Source of the DNA: Arcuatula senhousia
Taxonomy: Eukaryota > Mollusca > Bivalvia > Mytilida > Mytilidae
Assembly: GCA_963971305.1 (NCBI GenBank)
Contig: OZ020303.1
Location: 32,786,106 to 32,850,105 of the forward strand
DNA length: 64,000 bases
Reading direction: 5' to 3'
The stretch's first letter is position 1. Each line of letters begins with the position of its first letter. Below are positions 21,814 to 33,081 of this stretch, piece after piece. The notes beneath the pieces are model-generated. The model was given only the letters and a program-made list of their open reading frames with translations, was not told the DNA's origin and did no database searches. The translations under genes were made by a program, and so were the position numbers.

Positions 21814-22302
21814 CTACAAAAAAAAAATTCTAAAATATGTCCCAGAACAAAGAGAAATTAAAACCTTGTAGAACAAGTAATTTGGTGACCTTATGCTCAC
21901 TTTATAGTTCTTTTTAAAGAATATTTTCTGAATGTGCCAACCCGAGAAATCTTTTAATTAAGCACTACAGGTTTACAACTTCTGGGTCGGCCACACCATT
22001 GAAAATCTGTTGAAATTAACTAAAATCATCAACTTGTTAAAACAATTTAAATCTGTCTGCCAAAGGTTTAAACTGCTCAAACATAAGTTAACATTTTATT
22101 CCACATCTCATTATCTTCTATTTAAAAATTCACTCCAAACAAGTTTATTTGAATCAGGGTGGGGAAATCACGCCAAAAACAGAGTGGGATAAATTGATGT
22201 TTTCCTAAGCTCACATTGTTCACATCCTTTGGCCTACCCACAAATGGAAACTGCTCTTGCAAAAATGAAAATAAAAGGATCACAAGAGTTAACACTAAAG
22301 TA
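21814..22302. other. SLF1 intron 7, downstream part
   Basis: AT-rich, no gene seen. Confidence 0.4.
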
Positions 22303-22932
22303 TGTCTCGCCTGCCGGCACCATCAGAAACAATTATTCTTTCTTACTTCCACTATATTTTGAATTTACATGGATTTACCGGAAAATCAAGGTCAAGGTCA
22401 GAAGATGGGGATGCAACTGGGCTAAGCTACTACTGGGGCATATGCATACCAAGTTTCATCAACCTAGGACCTATAGTTCTTGAGATATGGAGGTGCTCGC
22501 AAAACTTTTCCATTGCTATTATATGTATTGAAAATTGTCAAAGTCACTCAACCAGAAAATCAAGGTCAAGGTCAAAAGATGGGGATGCAACTGTGCTAAG
22601 CTACTACTGGGGTATATGCATACTAAGTTTCATGAACCTAGGACCTATAGTTCTTGAGATATGGAGGTGCTCGCAAAACTTTTCCATTGCTATTATATGT
22701 ATTGAAAATTGTCAAAGTCACTCAACCATAAAATCAAGGTCAAGGTCAAAAGATGGGGATGCAACTGTGCTAAGCTACTACTGGGGCATATGCATACTAA
22801 GTTTCATCAACCTAGGACTTATAGTTCTTGAGATATGGAGGTGCTCATAAAACTTTTCCAAAAAGTTAACGCCGCCGTCGCCGCCGCCGGTAAAGTAACA
22901 CCTATGTCCCGCTCTGCTTCGCAGGCGAGACA
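22303..22932 (+). mobile_element. 630-bp TIR element with three ~179-bp monomers
   Basis: Perfect 12-bp inverted ends TGTCTCGCCTGC (22303-22314) and its complement (22921-22932). Three monomers carry 'atcaaggtcaaggtcaaaag', 'gctaagctactactgggg' and 'gttcttgagatatggaggtg'. A 'gttaacgccgccgtcgccgc' tract follows. The 182-codon open frame across it simply reads the monomers and is not a gene. Confidence 0.8.
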
Positions 22933-23760
22933 AAAATCAGAATTCCAGGTGAGTATTTGAAAAGGGCTTTATGATACCCCTGCTCCCAAGACTATGCCTT
23001 CAGTACTTAAGTATTCATCAAGTATATGACCTTGGATAATAAAATTGCTACACACCATATGCTATTATATGATAAAGCCAATATAAGACCTCTACATCAA
23101 GCAGCTACAAAGAAAAATGTGACAAAAATTTGGAGGAATCAACAAACAAACAGACAATGGTAATACCCTCTTCACATATACGATATTCACTTATGAGTTG
23201 TTATGATTTTCAAACTTTATAGTTTTACATGTTCTTGCGAGATTTTCTTCCAACCTTTTTTAATCAATTTCAGAAGATATGCAGAAATTTTATATATACA
23301 ACAATACAAATTTTATTTTCGATGCATTTAGGAGCATGTTACTATGTCTTTACAAGTAAGATTCGATATAAGAAAGGATATCATAACTACATAAAACTCA
23401 CAAAACACTTGTAAAAGAAGTCCTTCCAGTTCTGACGATTTTACATGAGCTAGAAAAACTTGCTTACGAGTAATAAAAAGTTATAAATGAGCTTTGCAAT
23501 CAAATATGAGTTGTAAACTTGTAAGAACTCGTATTTAAAGGAAATCTTGTGTATGTGAAGGGGTATTAAACAGTATCCCACACACTTCTTCGGGGATATA
23601 ATGATTTTTTTTCTGAGAATGTGTCCTGCAAGCCAAAAGTTGACTTGTTATAATGCTACTTGATAGTAGTGCAAAATCTGTTTAAAAAGTAAAGTTTAAT
23701 ACTCGAAAAATATCCAAACATTACTTTACAAATGTATATCAATGGGAAATTAAAACCCAC
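22933..23760. other. SLF1 intron 7, upstream part
   Basis: AT-rich intron, no supported feature. Confidence 0.4.
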
Positions 23761-23940
23761 CATTAAAATCCTTGACATCAAGATATGAAGAAGAGACGGG
23801 TCTGGATATTTCTTGGTAGTGATACTAGACTTGAAGATATCTATGCCAGCTGACAGGAACTGTTGTCCAGTGGTTTCATCTAAACAGGTTAGCACTATGT
23901 TTGAAAGACTTGTGGAAAACTGAGCTGACATTTCCTCTGT
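23761..23940 (-). CDS. SLF1: SLF1 exon 7
   Basis: A 180-nt exon (60 codons), acceptor tttttag and donor gtgggt, phase 0 on both sides. It encodes about residues 789-848: TEEMSAQFSTSLSNIVLTCL, then the helical segment QQFLSAGIDIFKSSI and PDPSLLHILMSRILM. Part of the helical middle domain of SLF1. Human SLF1 has a similar run of helices after its disordered region. Confidence 0.82.
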
Positions 23941-24316
23941 CTAAAAAAATAAAGTAATCATTATTCATCTTAGTAAATGTTAACTTGTGTTTAGAACTAC
24001 GAAGGTGTTAATAATTTTTTATGCCCCATCTATGAAAGTAGAGAGCATATAGTGTTCAGGTCTGTTGGTCCGTCTGTCTGTACATTCATCCATCCATCCT
24101 AAATGTTGCGAAATGGTACATCATGTCTTTTGGACATTACTGTATTCTTGTTTATTAATATTATCATTCACATGAATTCCATATCTGATTATAGATTATT
24201 TTTTTATTAAAAAATTAATCCATTATTTAGGCTCAAACATACATTTGTGTTTGCTTGTATTCCCTGCAACAACTGTCCTTACCTTTAGTAGATGCACTTC
24301 TATTTAATTTTCATAC
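23941..24316. repeat. SLF1 intron 6 with a short GCCCCATCT-family copy
   Basis: About 24020-24150 reads 'atgccccatctatgaaagta', 'tccgtctgtctgtaca' and 'catcatgtcttttggaca', a deleted version of the element at 14.84-15.44 kb without monomers. Confidence 0.65.
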
Positions 24317-24403
24317 CTTTACAACTGTTTCCTCATCTTTGATTGTAAGGAAGGAGTTAAATGTCTTGACAGCAGGCAACCAGTGGAATTTGTCATCATA
24401 TAC
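24317..24403 (-). CDS. SLF1: SLF1 exon 6
   Basis: An 87-nt exon (29 codons), acceptor ttataaag and donor gtatga, phase 0 on both sides. It encodes VYDDKFHWLPAVKTFNSFLT and IKDEETVVK, about residues 760-788. It marks the switch from the disordered exon 5 to the folded helical region. Identified from splice signals and frame continuity. Confidence 0.8.
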
Positions 24404-25038
24404 CTTTATAACAGAATAAATGCATGTATCAGAATGTATTAAAGTAACTTTTCTGTAAAATGCTTTTATTATTACAATCCTGTTCAGAAAAGAAATATTT
24501 CATCTTGTTACAAATATATTTAGCTGTGGAAATTCAAAACACCTATGCATTCTCTACTTTTTTCCAATCAGATAGCTAGTGTTTTTAAAAAGTCTTAGTA
24601 CAAATGTACAAATGTATGTGTTCTGAATGAAAGCACAGGTAACACAGATATGTAAAGATTTACTCACTTGGAACAGACCTATTGTTTATTGAGTATATTA
24701 TTAATGTATACAAAACAGAGGTCACTCACATTTTTATATTTTAAACCCAGAAAAAATAATGATCTTCCTAGGAAACCCTAGGATTCAATTTCCTGATAGA
24801 CAAAATCCATATGGGGTCCACTTAAATATATTACAATGGATCTATTCAGAAATTCATTTTTTTCCTCATAAACTACTTAATGTACTGGTAACAATGTTGA
24901 GGACTTCATGTAACAATCCCACAATGCAACACAATTTCTGAAAAAGTCCATTAACTTTGTTATTAAATATCTTTCAACAGAACATCCATTTAATACTATC
25001 ATAGGAAAGTACTAAATGCTAAATTTGAACAAACTGAC
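24404..25038. other. SLF1 intron 5
   Basis: 635 bp of AT-rich intron. Nothing recognised. Confidence 0.5.
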
Positions 25039-26555
25039 CTTAAATCTTTTGGGAACAGGTTCATCTGTTTCTATCTTCCTCTTGGTTGGGGCATTTGGGG
25101 TGGATGACACATCTATGACATCAGCATTGACTGTTGAGGTAATTGAAGCAGATGGCAAACTACAAATAACTTCTGTTTCAACATGCTTTTTATCTACAGC
25201 AGGACCTGCCCCTGAGGCTGATGCAACCTTATTGTTCAACCTTTTACTTATTCTTCTGGTTTGAATGGTTAGAATCTTTGATTCTGGTTTTATGTCATTT
25301 CTAGTTGGTTTCATTTCATTTGATTTGCAAGAGTTTTCCTTGTCTGATGATGTTTCAGCATCTATTTTCTCAGAATGATGAATGTTTTGGAAGGAGTCTG
25401 ATTTTGAAGTTAGACTATTTGTTCCAACATTTTCTGACTTTGCTTGCAGCCCAATTCCCGTCTTTTCTTCTTTAGTTACTGTGTTCTTGCAGTTTTCTGT
25501 GAAGGAATTTCCTGACCTTGTTCTCATTGTTGTAACACCACTATTTCTATTTAAACTTGAACCTGAAATAGGCTCTTTGTCCTCACACGCTGTCTGGGTT
25601 TCAGATTTTGTTGCTTTCTCCTGATTGTTTTTAATAGAAGGACTAGAATCAAAGCTTGAATTCTGAACAAGATTTTCATGAGAAGTACCTTCACTATTTG
25701 CAGGAGATTGACAATGTCTTGTTATCATTCTACCAGCATTCACATGGGAGTCAGGTGTGGTACTTATAGATGACTGAGCAGACGATATCTGTGATTTTTG
25801 TCTGGTAACCCTTCCAACTGGTTCAATGTCAGGGGTATTGCTTCTGGTAGAAGGGGCAGATGATTTCCCACTATTTTGTCTAGTTACCCTTCTAGGTAAC
25901 ATCAAGTCAGGACTTGAACATCGAGAAGAAACCCCATCAGATTCTCTAACATTATGTCCAGATGTAGGTTTTAGAAAATCATTAATGGAAGAATTGCTCT
26001 TTTCAGGAGAGCTATCTAACCCATGTCTCACCATATGTCCCAGTATATCACTATCGGGTGTGGTTGACCGTGTTGATCTGGTTTCTAAACTTTGTCTTGT
26101 ACAACGACCAAGATTTAATTCCATGTGGTTTTCTAATGCTTGTTTTAAAACTTTTATAGGGGACTGTGATAGTGGTGAATTTGATGGCTGACTTGAACTC
26201 TGTCTGGTTAACCTTCTCTTTGGTTCACTGTTTGGGGTAGTACTTCTAGAAGACCTTCCTGATTCTATTGTCTTGTTTTTATTACTAATATCTGGTGTGT
26301 TACTCCTTGATGTATTAACAGATGAACTTTTTCCTGCATTTCCAGCCATAACCTTGATTTCCTTTTTGTTAACAGGTGAAGATGTTTCTGATTTTATATT
26401 CAAACTCCTTCTAGTGACCTTTTTCAACAGGCCTTTGTTTGGACTAGAATTACTTGAGCTGTTGGATAAAGAGCCTAATGTTTGTCTTCTTGTTGCTCTG
26501 GTTGCTATTTCAAAGTCACTATTCTGGCTTCCAGGAAAGAAACTGAACTCATCTC
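25039..26555 (-). CDS. SLF1: SLF1 exon 5, long disordered phospho-motif region
   Basis: A 1,517-nt exon, acceptor ttttag and donor gtcagt, entering in phase 1 and leaving in phase 0, about residues 254-759. It is Ser/Thr/Lys/Arg-rich and low in hydrophobics, so disordered. It contains at least six copies of a [S/T]-P-[D/N] motif (about residues 340, 361, 420, 468, 495, 521), most followed 6-9 residues later by R-[V/L]-T-R-Q or a close variant (KRRLTRQ, RRVTRQ, GRVTRQ). Near its end TKRKIETDEPVPKRFK reads as a bipartite nuclear localisation signal. Human SLF1 also has a basic linker here, but shorter and without this repeat, so the repeats look lineage-specific. Likely role: regulated by phosphorylation and exposing short binding motifs (inference). 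Confidence 0.88.
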
Positions 26556-27249
26556 CTAAAATGTCATAGAATATCTTATTTTATTTTGGAAAAAGCATTT
26601 TCATAAATTTGATCAAGAAATGTAAGCTTGTAAATAGGTGTATATATTTTAATTCCTTTTTCGATGTGACAGATATTTTGCAGAATTATTACATGCAAAA
26701 GACACAATCTTGATTCTTGAAGACATGTATGTATATTCAATCTTGCATAGTTGTGTGTGTGTCTGTATTGTCAAAGTAAATGTTCAAGAATGACTGCAAG
26801 AAAAAGTTGTATTACTGTTTAGCTGTTGCATCAGAAATTGTTCTTTATGAAACTCTTTTAATGTTTTCCATCTATAAACTAGCATACAGACATTTTCAGC
26901 AGATTTGCCTTTTAATCTTTTTTTTATTGGGGGGAATCACAAACACAAATTCCCAAAAAATGTGATTTTCTAGATGTATTATAAACAAATCCATGTTTTC
27001 CCCAAAATATTTCACCCATTTCTGTGAAATTCTTTTGAGCACATCTACATATGCTATACACTTACTTTACAAAATTTCAGACCTGTCTTAACTCCTGTCT
27101 TAACTATTCATGCTATTCATTATAGTTTGTATTTTCAAGTTTAAAAGTTCACAACAAATTGTTGACAAATGACACACAAGTCCACAGTATAAACTATATA
27201 GGGTGCTGAAGATATGAGGCCTTAAAATCAAATCTCTATCAATATTCAC
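26556..27249. other. SLF1 intron 4
   Basis: 694 bp of AT-rich intron. Nothing recognised. Confidence 0.5.
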
Positions 27250-27388
27250 CTGTCTGACTACAATCAAGTTGACTAGGTTCTGGTGTTTCAGCATGCTGAC
27301 TGAAATTGATATCCATGGTTGACAGATCTTCTGGAGATTCCTTGGTGGCTTTCTGTACTAGGTAATCCATGGGGTCTGGTGTAGGGTC
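27250..27388 (-). CDS. SLF1: SLF1 exon 4
   Basis: A 139-nt exon, acceptor tttttaag and donor gtgaat, phase 0 in and phase 1 out. It encodes about residues 208-254: DPTPDPMDYLVQKATKESPE, then DLSTMDINFSQHAE and an acidic, Gln/Ser-rich tail (PSQLDCSQT). This is the linker directly after BRCT2. S/T-Q and acidic residues suggest a target of PIKK-type kinases, which is speculation. Confidence 0.82.
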
Positions 27389-27668
27389 CTTAAAAACATT
27401 TCAAAATGTTCATAGAAACTATTTTTTCAGCATCAAGGTTCGAACTATGAACAAGCGTAAATTTATATAGAACACTCTAATTTTTTTTTTCACTCTTTGG
27501 CTACAGTGTATCTAATGCATGTAATGACTGTTTGTTAAACTTATATGCAAAGCAGTCTTAATACATTTGCAAGATTGCTTGCATGAGTTATAAGGAACAT
27601 GTAATACATGTAGTGGGATAATAGAAGAAGACATTCATGACATAATAATCAAATAACAATTTTTTTAC
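27389..27668. other. SLF1 intron 3
   Basis: 280-bp intron between exons 3 and 4; no other feature. Confidence 0.6.
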
Positions 27669-27852
27669 CTTAACAAGATAATCTCCAATGAACTCTGGTC
27701 TCAAACACAGAATGCCATACTCTACAAGGTGAAGGACACTGTCTGCACTCTTCTCGTTCACAAAAATATAGGTCAAGGTCTGTGCTACTTTTGCTATATC
27801 TTTCACAGGAAACTTCAGATTGAAAACCTTTGCTCCACCACAAGCTAGTAAT
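27669..27852 (-). CDS. SLF1: SLF1 exon 3, second half of BRCT2
   Basis: A 184-nt exon, acceptor tttttag and donor gtaaaa, phase 2 in and phase 0 out. It encodes about residues 146-207: LLACGGAKVFNLKFPVKDIA, then TLTYIFVNEKSADSVLHLVE and the terminal PEFIGDYLVK helix of a BRCT fold. Known: in human SLF1 the N-terminal BRCT pair binds phosphorylated RAD18 and so brings the SLF1-SLF2-SMC5/6 module to damaged chromatin. The placement of GG and the aromatic helix fits the fold. Confidence 0.88.
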
Positions 27853-28592
27853 CTAAAAATTTAGTACTCATATGAAGAGAGATTACTTTTTAATACTAAG
27901 TAGACAAATATGGCTTTTGGTAAATAAAGATGTCAAATGCTTAAACAAAATTAGATTTGCTTTATTAACATGTTTCTATTATTCTTTACAAACTAATCCA
28001 GTCAACTGTCAACAAATCCTACTTGATGCTTTTGTTTTATGGGTGCAATCTCCAATCAAGTCATTGTAAACTGAGAATGACAGATAAATAAATCATATTG
28101 ATATCTAATTTAGTTTACAGCAACTTAAGTAAAGGCCATGAAAAATTCATAGTTGGTTTCCCCAAACATGGGCAAAATTTTTAGACCCAACAGGCAGGGA
28201 AATAATTTTATTCTTTATTCATTTTCTTATCAAACCAAATTAATATTATAAATTTTGTTTACTCAGTGTCATTAATGCACAAGAATTAATGATATGAATT
28301 TTCTGTGCATTACTTTCATTTTTAAAACAGAATTAAGCAAGAAAATAATTTGATTTGTACGATTCAACATTTTCGTTGAAAAAAGAATTAGAAAATCTCA
28401 TTATCTAAGCCCAGAAGGCCAGAATTTAATTCATTTTTTGTTAAAAATGGCAATATTTTTTTTTATCAGGCATCAAAAACAGATTGGCAGGGTAAGGGGA
28501 AACCAACAATATTTTTTTTTTTTTGGGAGGGGGGCTAAGGTCCATATGCAAATATTTTCTATTGCTGTTGCTGGTATACTATTCCCTCTAAC
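27853..28592. other. SLF1 intron 2
   Basis: 740 bp of AT-rich intron with poly-T runs. Nothing else recognised. Confidence 0.55.
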
Positions 28593-28903
28593 CTTCTGTA
28601 AACAGAGCATCTTTTAGCACCAGTCACAACTACTGCAACATTCCAGTCACTGAATGGAAAAGTCTGGAACACTTCATAGTTGAAGCGCCATCTACTTCCT
28701 GCTGTCCTGAGGTCTTGTGGGATACCTGGTGCATTGTAATTGCTCCATTCAAACAGTTCTTCTTGTAACCAGTTTCCATTCTCAGCTGATCGTCTGATAT
28801 AATCAGGGTGGAGAATCCATTTCCCCATAGAACATGCTCCCAGGAACTTTTCACTTCGACTCAGCTTTCCACATATAACATGAGTGCAGTTTTGTCTGTA
28901 ACT
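28593..28903 (-). CDS. SLF1: SLF1 exon 2, end of BRCT1 and start of BRCT2
   Basis: A 311-nt exon, acceptor tttatag and donor gttaga, phase 0 in and phase 2 out, about residues 43-146. It reads NCTHVICGKLSRSEKFLGAC, then GKWILHPDYI with the conserved BRCT tryptophan (about residue 71), then GNWLQEELFEW. A second unit begins near SRWRFNYEVFQTFPFSDWNV. Known: human SLF1 has the same order (NCTHLI, SEKFLAAC, GKWIL--DYI, then RWREE), and this match identifies the gene. Neighbouring exons continue both BRCT domains in phase. Confidence 0.92.
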
Positions 28904-29614
28904 CTATAAAATGGAATTGATAAAAATAAATGAAACATGAACAGCAAATGAAATGACTAACTTTATAATGACTTTTGATTTAACATTTTAATTACTCATA
29001 ATTGTCACACAATGACCAGTCCAACACTAAATTAAAACACTGGTTTTAAGAAAAATAAAAAAAAATATCACTTTAGTGCAAAAATATTAGTATATATCCT
29101 GCTGATATTAAAATGATAAAACTGTAACACCCCCTCCTTTTGTAGAGCTCTAAACAGGATGTTGAAGTCCTATGGGTCTGAAAAATAAGGATGCATAATT
29201 TGCAGTCCCTGACAGAAAGTTAATGTCTAACAGGTCTAGTTATTGCTAAGGCATACTGTAGTTGATCATACTGAACCACCCTGTCTTATTTGAAATTATT
29301 CTCATGTATGTTTATCTAAGAAAAGCTTGACAGAAATTTGTAAGGACTGAACTTAATATCCTCAAACATGTCGTCATAGGACAAAAAGCTAACCCTATTC
29401 AATGAACATACTACAAAATAAACAACAACAAAACAATACTTGTGATTTACATGTATATATAAAAATTGAACATTTCAATGTAAAAAGAAATTGTTTTCAA
29501 GAAGCATTGGCATGAAATATATTTTTGAAAAAACTTGTTCACTGGTTATCTAATTATTCTTCAGATACAAATAATTAATACATCTCATTTCATTTCTTTT
29601 TCCAATAATCTTAC
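28904..29614. other. SLF1 intron 1 (coding)
   Basis: 711 bp of AT-rich intron; nothing else recognised. Confidence 0.55.
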
Positions 29615-29740
29615 ATCAGAGTTTAAATATAATCCACCAAGGTCGTTGATCCATCCAGATAATCTTTTTCTCTCATCCTCTTCCAAGCCAGATAACAAAA
29701 AGATCTTGTTATTCTGTAATCTTGTTTTTCCATTTGCCAT
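29615..29740 (-). CDS. SLF1: SLF1 first coding exon, start of BRCT1
   Basis: The ATG at 29740-29738 lies in a strong Kozak context (CACCATGG) and starts MANGKTRLQNNKIFLLSGLE. The exon ends GGLYLNSD at donor gtaaga, 126 nt, phase 0. The segment supplies the first strand, helix and second strand of BRCT1 (KIFLLSG, then LGG-YL). Just 5' of the ATG, at about 29745, is an acceptor-like cctacag, so a non-coding 5' exon lies upstream. Known role: SLF1 with SLF2 recruits SMC5/6 to RAD18-marked lesions such as interstrand crosslinks, in the nucleus. Confidence 0.88.
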
Positions 29741-30125
29741 GGTGCTGTAGGAAAAAAATAGACAATAAATTATATCTAAAACATATATGCGACAAATAAT
29801 CTAAATGTCTTAAAAAGTTTGTTTGCATTCACTAATAAGCTTGTTGTGTGCAGGAGCTAAATTGACTGAAATGATACCTCCAACCAGAAGTTGTATCTAG
29901 CCTGCTGCACCTGGCTAAGAAGTCAGAAAAGTGGTAATGTGTGCATTTCTGAGAATGGAGTCAGAATAAATAATAATACCATTTTTGCCACTTTTCTTAC
30001 ATGTACTTCATTCCCAGGAATTGCACACAGGGTAAGTGTTTTGAACATAATTAAGTAGGTACATGTACATTTGTACAGTTAGCACAACACCAACAAGGTA
30101 TAATTGAAACTGGATGCAGTTTCGA
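29741..30125. other. SLF1 5' UTR intron, proximal part
   Basis: Contains the acceptor-like cctacag just upstream of the start exon. No other feature. Confidence 0.5.
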
Positions 30126-31143
30126 ATGTCTCCCAAACGAAGTCTCATTAATCACATGGGAAAAATTTGTGAGGGTGCTTACCTATAAATACAAGTTTTA
30201 CAGAAGTCCAAAGGGTAAGCAAAATCCTAAAAATGCCTTTAAATGCATTTTCAGAACCTCATGGGAAAAATTTGGGCAGGGGATCCCCTGTAAATCAAAG
30301 TTTTACAACTGTCCCACGAGTAAGCAAAATCCTGGAAATGCCTTTAAATGCATTTTTTGAACCTCATTGAAAAAATTTGGGCAGGGGTTCCCCTATTAAC
30401 TCAAGTTATTTAGTATTCTATCATTTGAGGGGTGGGGCATGAACCCCCCCTCAGATGCCCCTATGGTACCAAATAATTCATCTAATCATTAAGTGTAATA
30501 ATGTATGTGGTTATAGGGTGGGGATCTAAATTAATTTCAGAATATTTAGCATTTTTTCATTTGAGGGGGGTGGGGCATGACCTCCCTCAGACCCCCCATG
30601 GTACCAAATGATTTGTCTTATCATAAGGAGTAATAATATATGTGGTTATAGGGTGGGAATCTCAATGGTTTTCAGAACATTTAGTATTTTGTCATTTGAG
30701 GGGGTGGAGCATGACCCCCCCCCCCCCTTTAAGACAATGAAGCGGAGGGTATTACATAATACCTTACCACTAAATGTGGCCAGGTATGAAAATTAAAATA
30801 TGTGAGGTAACACAGTATTTCCAAGTTTAAGATCACACATTATCAAGTTATATCTTTTTTCCCATAGACTTCTATAGTAAAATTTTGCAAAACCCCACCC
30901 CCTTTTGAGACCCCAAAAATATATGTTCCCTCCAACATATTGAAATTTTTTTTTCGGGAGGATCATCTAGGAGTATGGGCCTATCAAGTCATATGATATC
31001 AAGCGATTCCGTCCATTGGTTTCTGAGAAACGCCGCAGACAAGTGTTCGAAAAAACACGCCCGGAAAGAAGAAAAAAAATAATAATAAGAATAATAAGAA
31101 CTGAGCAAAAACAACATGTCTCCAAACTTCGTTTGGGAGACAT
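30126..31143. mobile_element. 1,018-bp TIR element (ATGTCTCCCAAACGAAG)
   Basis: Perfect 17-bp terminal inverted repeats at 30126-30142 and 31127-31143; the right end is a hairpin. The interior has degenerate monomers ('gggcaggggttcccc', 'ggggtggggcatga') and a relic of another terminus (about 30737-30790). The terminal sequence resembles the AAGTCCCCCAAAC family, so they may be relatives. No ORF of interest. Confidence 0.78.
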
Positions 31144-32210
31144 AATTAGTTCTCTATCATTATTTTTGGTGTCGTCTGGGTGTAGTTTGGGTGTAACACC
31201 GTGAAGAAACTCTGAGAAACAGCTGTTTTATTGCTGGTGCTAGTGAATCTACTCCCAGGTCTGTGTTTTTTATGGTCTAACTTCCTTTGATTAGCCGATA
31301 AACACACCAGGTGATTAAAGGTCTCACTATATCTATTTAATTAATTATCCATCAGCTCTATCAGTTTTGGGTTCTTTAACATGTTTAAATAGTTCCATTT
31401 CCATTTCCTTTTTTTTACTTCAAAACACTTTTATTTTTCAATTTGTTGACTATCTATTTTTAATCGGAACTATGTGAACATAAATGGGCATGCTTTTTGT
31501 GAAAATCCGGTACATGCTGGCAAAGTTGATTTTTAATGAAATTGAACATCATATTTGTTGAACTTTTAACAATTCATTGTAATAAATAATGAAAATAAAA
31601 TCCCCCAAAATTTGGAATCTCAAAAAACAAAGGTCGATGAATATTACGATTTAATCATTCTGGTTTTCAAAATAAAACACGACCCTATTATGTAAATGAG
31701 GTAGAAATGATTGAAATAAAACGTATTTAAATAAAATGATATGAATTTACAACATTTATTGTGACGAAAAAATGAATTAAAAAAGGGATTTATCACTGAT
31801 TCACAGTACAAGTATATTCATTTCTCCCTGCATGTTCTGGTTACTTTGAAATAAAACGAAGTGGTTTAAACCACGTGTTCCTAGAATCTTGCATCAAAAT
31901 CTTTGAAAAATAAAACGGCATTAATCATGATAATTATTTGTATGATTTATTCTAGAATTGAATCTAGATCTTTTTCCCTGATTTTGTCAGTCACCTCATC
32001 TGATCTGACTTAGTGTTGCAAACCGGTTGTTGTATAAATTTAAAAATTTGTTTTTACCTAGATTTTTCAAAACTCGAAAAATATGAAAAAAATATTTTAT
32101 TTAAGACACTCTCCTTGGCTTCACTGTTTTTACAAGTTAGCCATTATTTCTTATTAAGGTCATTGCTTGGCCGTTTTTACAGATTAGCCAATTATGAACA
32201 TAATTTTTGC
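31144..32210. other. Repeat-free AT-rich stretch
   Basis: No exon, array or inverted repeat was recognised. Confidence 0.4.
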
Positions 32211-32351
32211 ATAGGCGGATCCAGGGGGGGCCTCCTTTTGGCGGAAAAATATGGTTGAATATATAGGAAATCATTGAAGCGTGACCAAAGGGGGCCACCT
32301 CTTAGGCCAGTCAATGGGCCCCCTCTTTTCAGAATCTCTGGATCCGCCTCT
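32211..32351. mobile_element. ~140-bp MITE (AGGCGGATCCAG), copy 1
   Basis: Perfect 12-bp inverted ends at 32213-32224 and 32338-32349. The interior 'tgaatatataggaaatcatt' and 'gcgtgaccaaag' recurs at 45545-45687. Classic miniature inverted-repeat element without coding capacity. Confidence 0.8.
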
Positions 32352-32598
32352 GTTTTGACACTAATCAACTCATGCAATCAAATCAGGAATCAAATGTTAA
32401 CCTGGAAAATTGAGGGTACCCCTACCTATTAACTACTTTTATGACCCTGTTGGGCAATAAACTACACCCAGGTGGGTGCAAAGGTTTTGGAGGATTTTGG
32501 GAGGGAAATCAGCAATTTGCGGTGTAACACCGCGAAACACAGATGTCGGTGGTTCGGGAACAGAATTAATTTGTGTTGAGCTAACTGTATCTGAATGA
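32352..32598. other. Unannotated spacer
   Basis: No feature recognised. Confidence 0.4.
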
Positions 32599-33081
32599 TT
32601 ATAACTTTATAAAAATCATAAAATGAGAAAATATATAAGTCTCAGTGACAAACACTGTTTTAAAAATGTATGAAATACTGGAACACTTCATGCCATTTGT
32701 CATTTTATATGGTAAAAGCTCTCCAAATCTATCAGCAAGAATGCATTTTTTTTTTTTGATAATTGGATAAGATAGTCCAAACTTGTCTATAGTAGCATAT
32801 CCCTGTATAGTAAATAGATTTGTTACTTGATAATTGTCAAGTACATGTGTGAAAATATCACTGGCAGTCTTTGTGAAAGTTGAAAATTTCTTGCCTGACC
32901 AATAACAAAGGTCTGCAGGATCGACTGAACATTTTAATTGTATATTTGACCTATAGCTGTTAATAAATATATACCATCGATCCCATTCCTGAAAGACTTG
33001 GCTATCCAACAATATCAATTCAATTATATTTTCTGTTTCCACACAAGAGTTTACTTGTGTTTTTTCACAGCGACGACACTG
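32599..33081 (-). CDS. Candidate coding exon or gene remnant, unknown
   Basis: A frame of about 160 codons runs from an acceptor-like 'aaataacag' (33082) to a stop at 32599. It begins CRRCEKTQVNSCVETENIIE and contains WDRWYIFINSYRSN, KKFSTFTKTASDIFTHVLDN and GYATIDKFGLSYP. There is no ATG at its start, so it would be an internal or terminal exon. Composition is protein-like, with well-spread hydrophobics and aromatics, unlike the repeat-driven frames nearby. I recognise no family. It might be an exon of an unannotated gene, a captured fragment in a repeat, or chance. Confidence 0.3.
   Translation of the reverse strand, partial: QCRRCEKTQVNSCVETENIIELILLDSQVFQEWDRWYIFINSYRSNIQLKCSVDPADLCYWSGKKFSTFTKTASDIFTHVLDNYQVTNLFTIQGYATIDKFGLSYPIIKKKKCILADRFGELLPYKMTNGMKCSSISYIFKTVFVTETYIFSHFMIFIKL

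Noticed and set aside
22302..22850. 182-codon open frame with repeated SRSRS and SYYWGICI motifs
   Set aside because: It reads three copies of a transposon monomer in one frame; length divisible by three keeps it open by chance.
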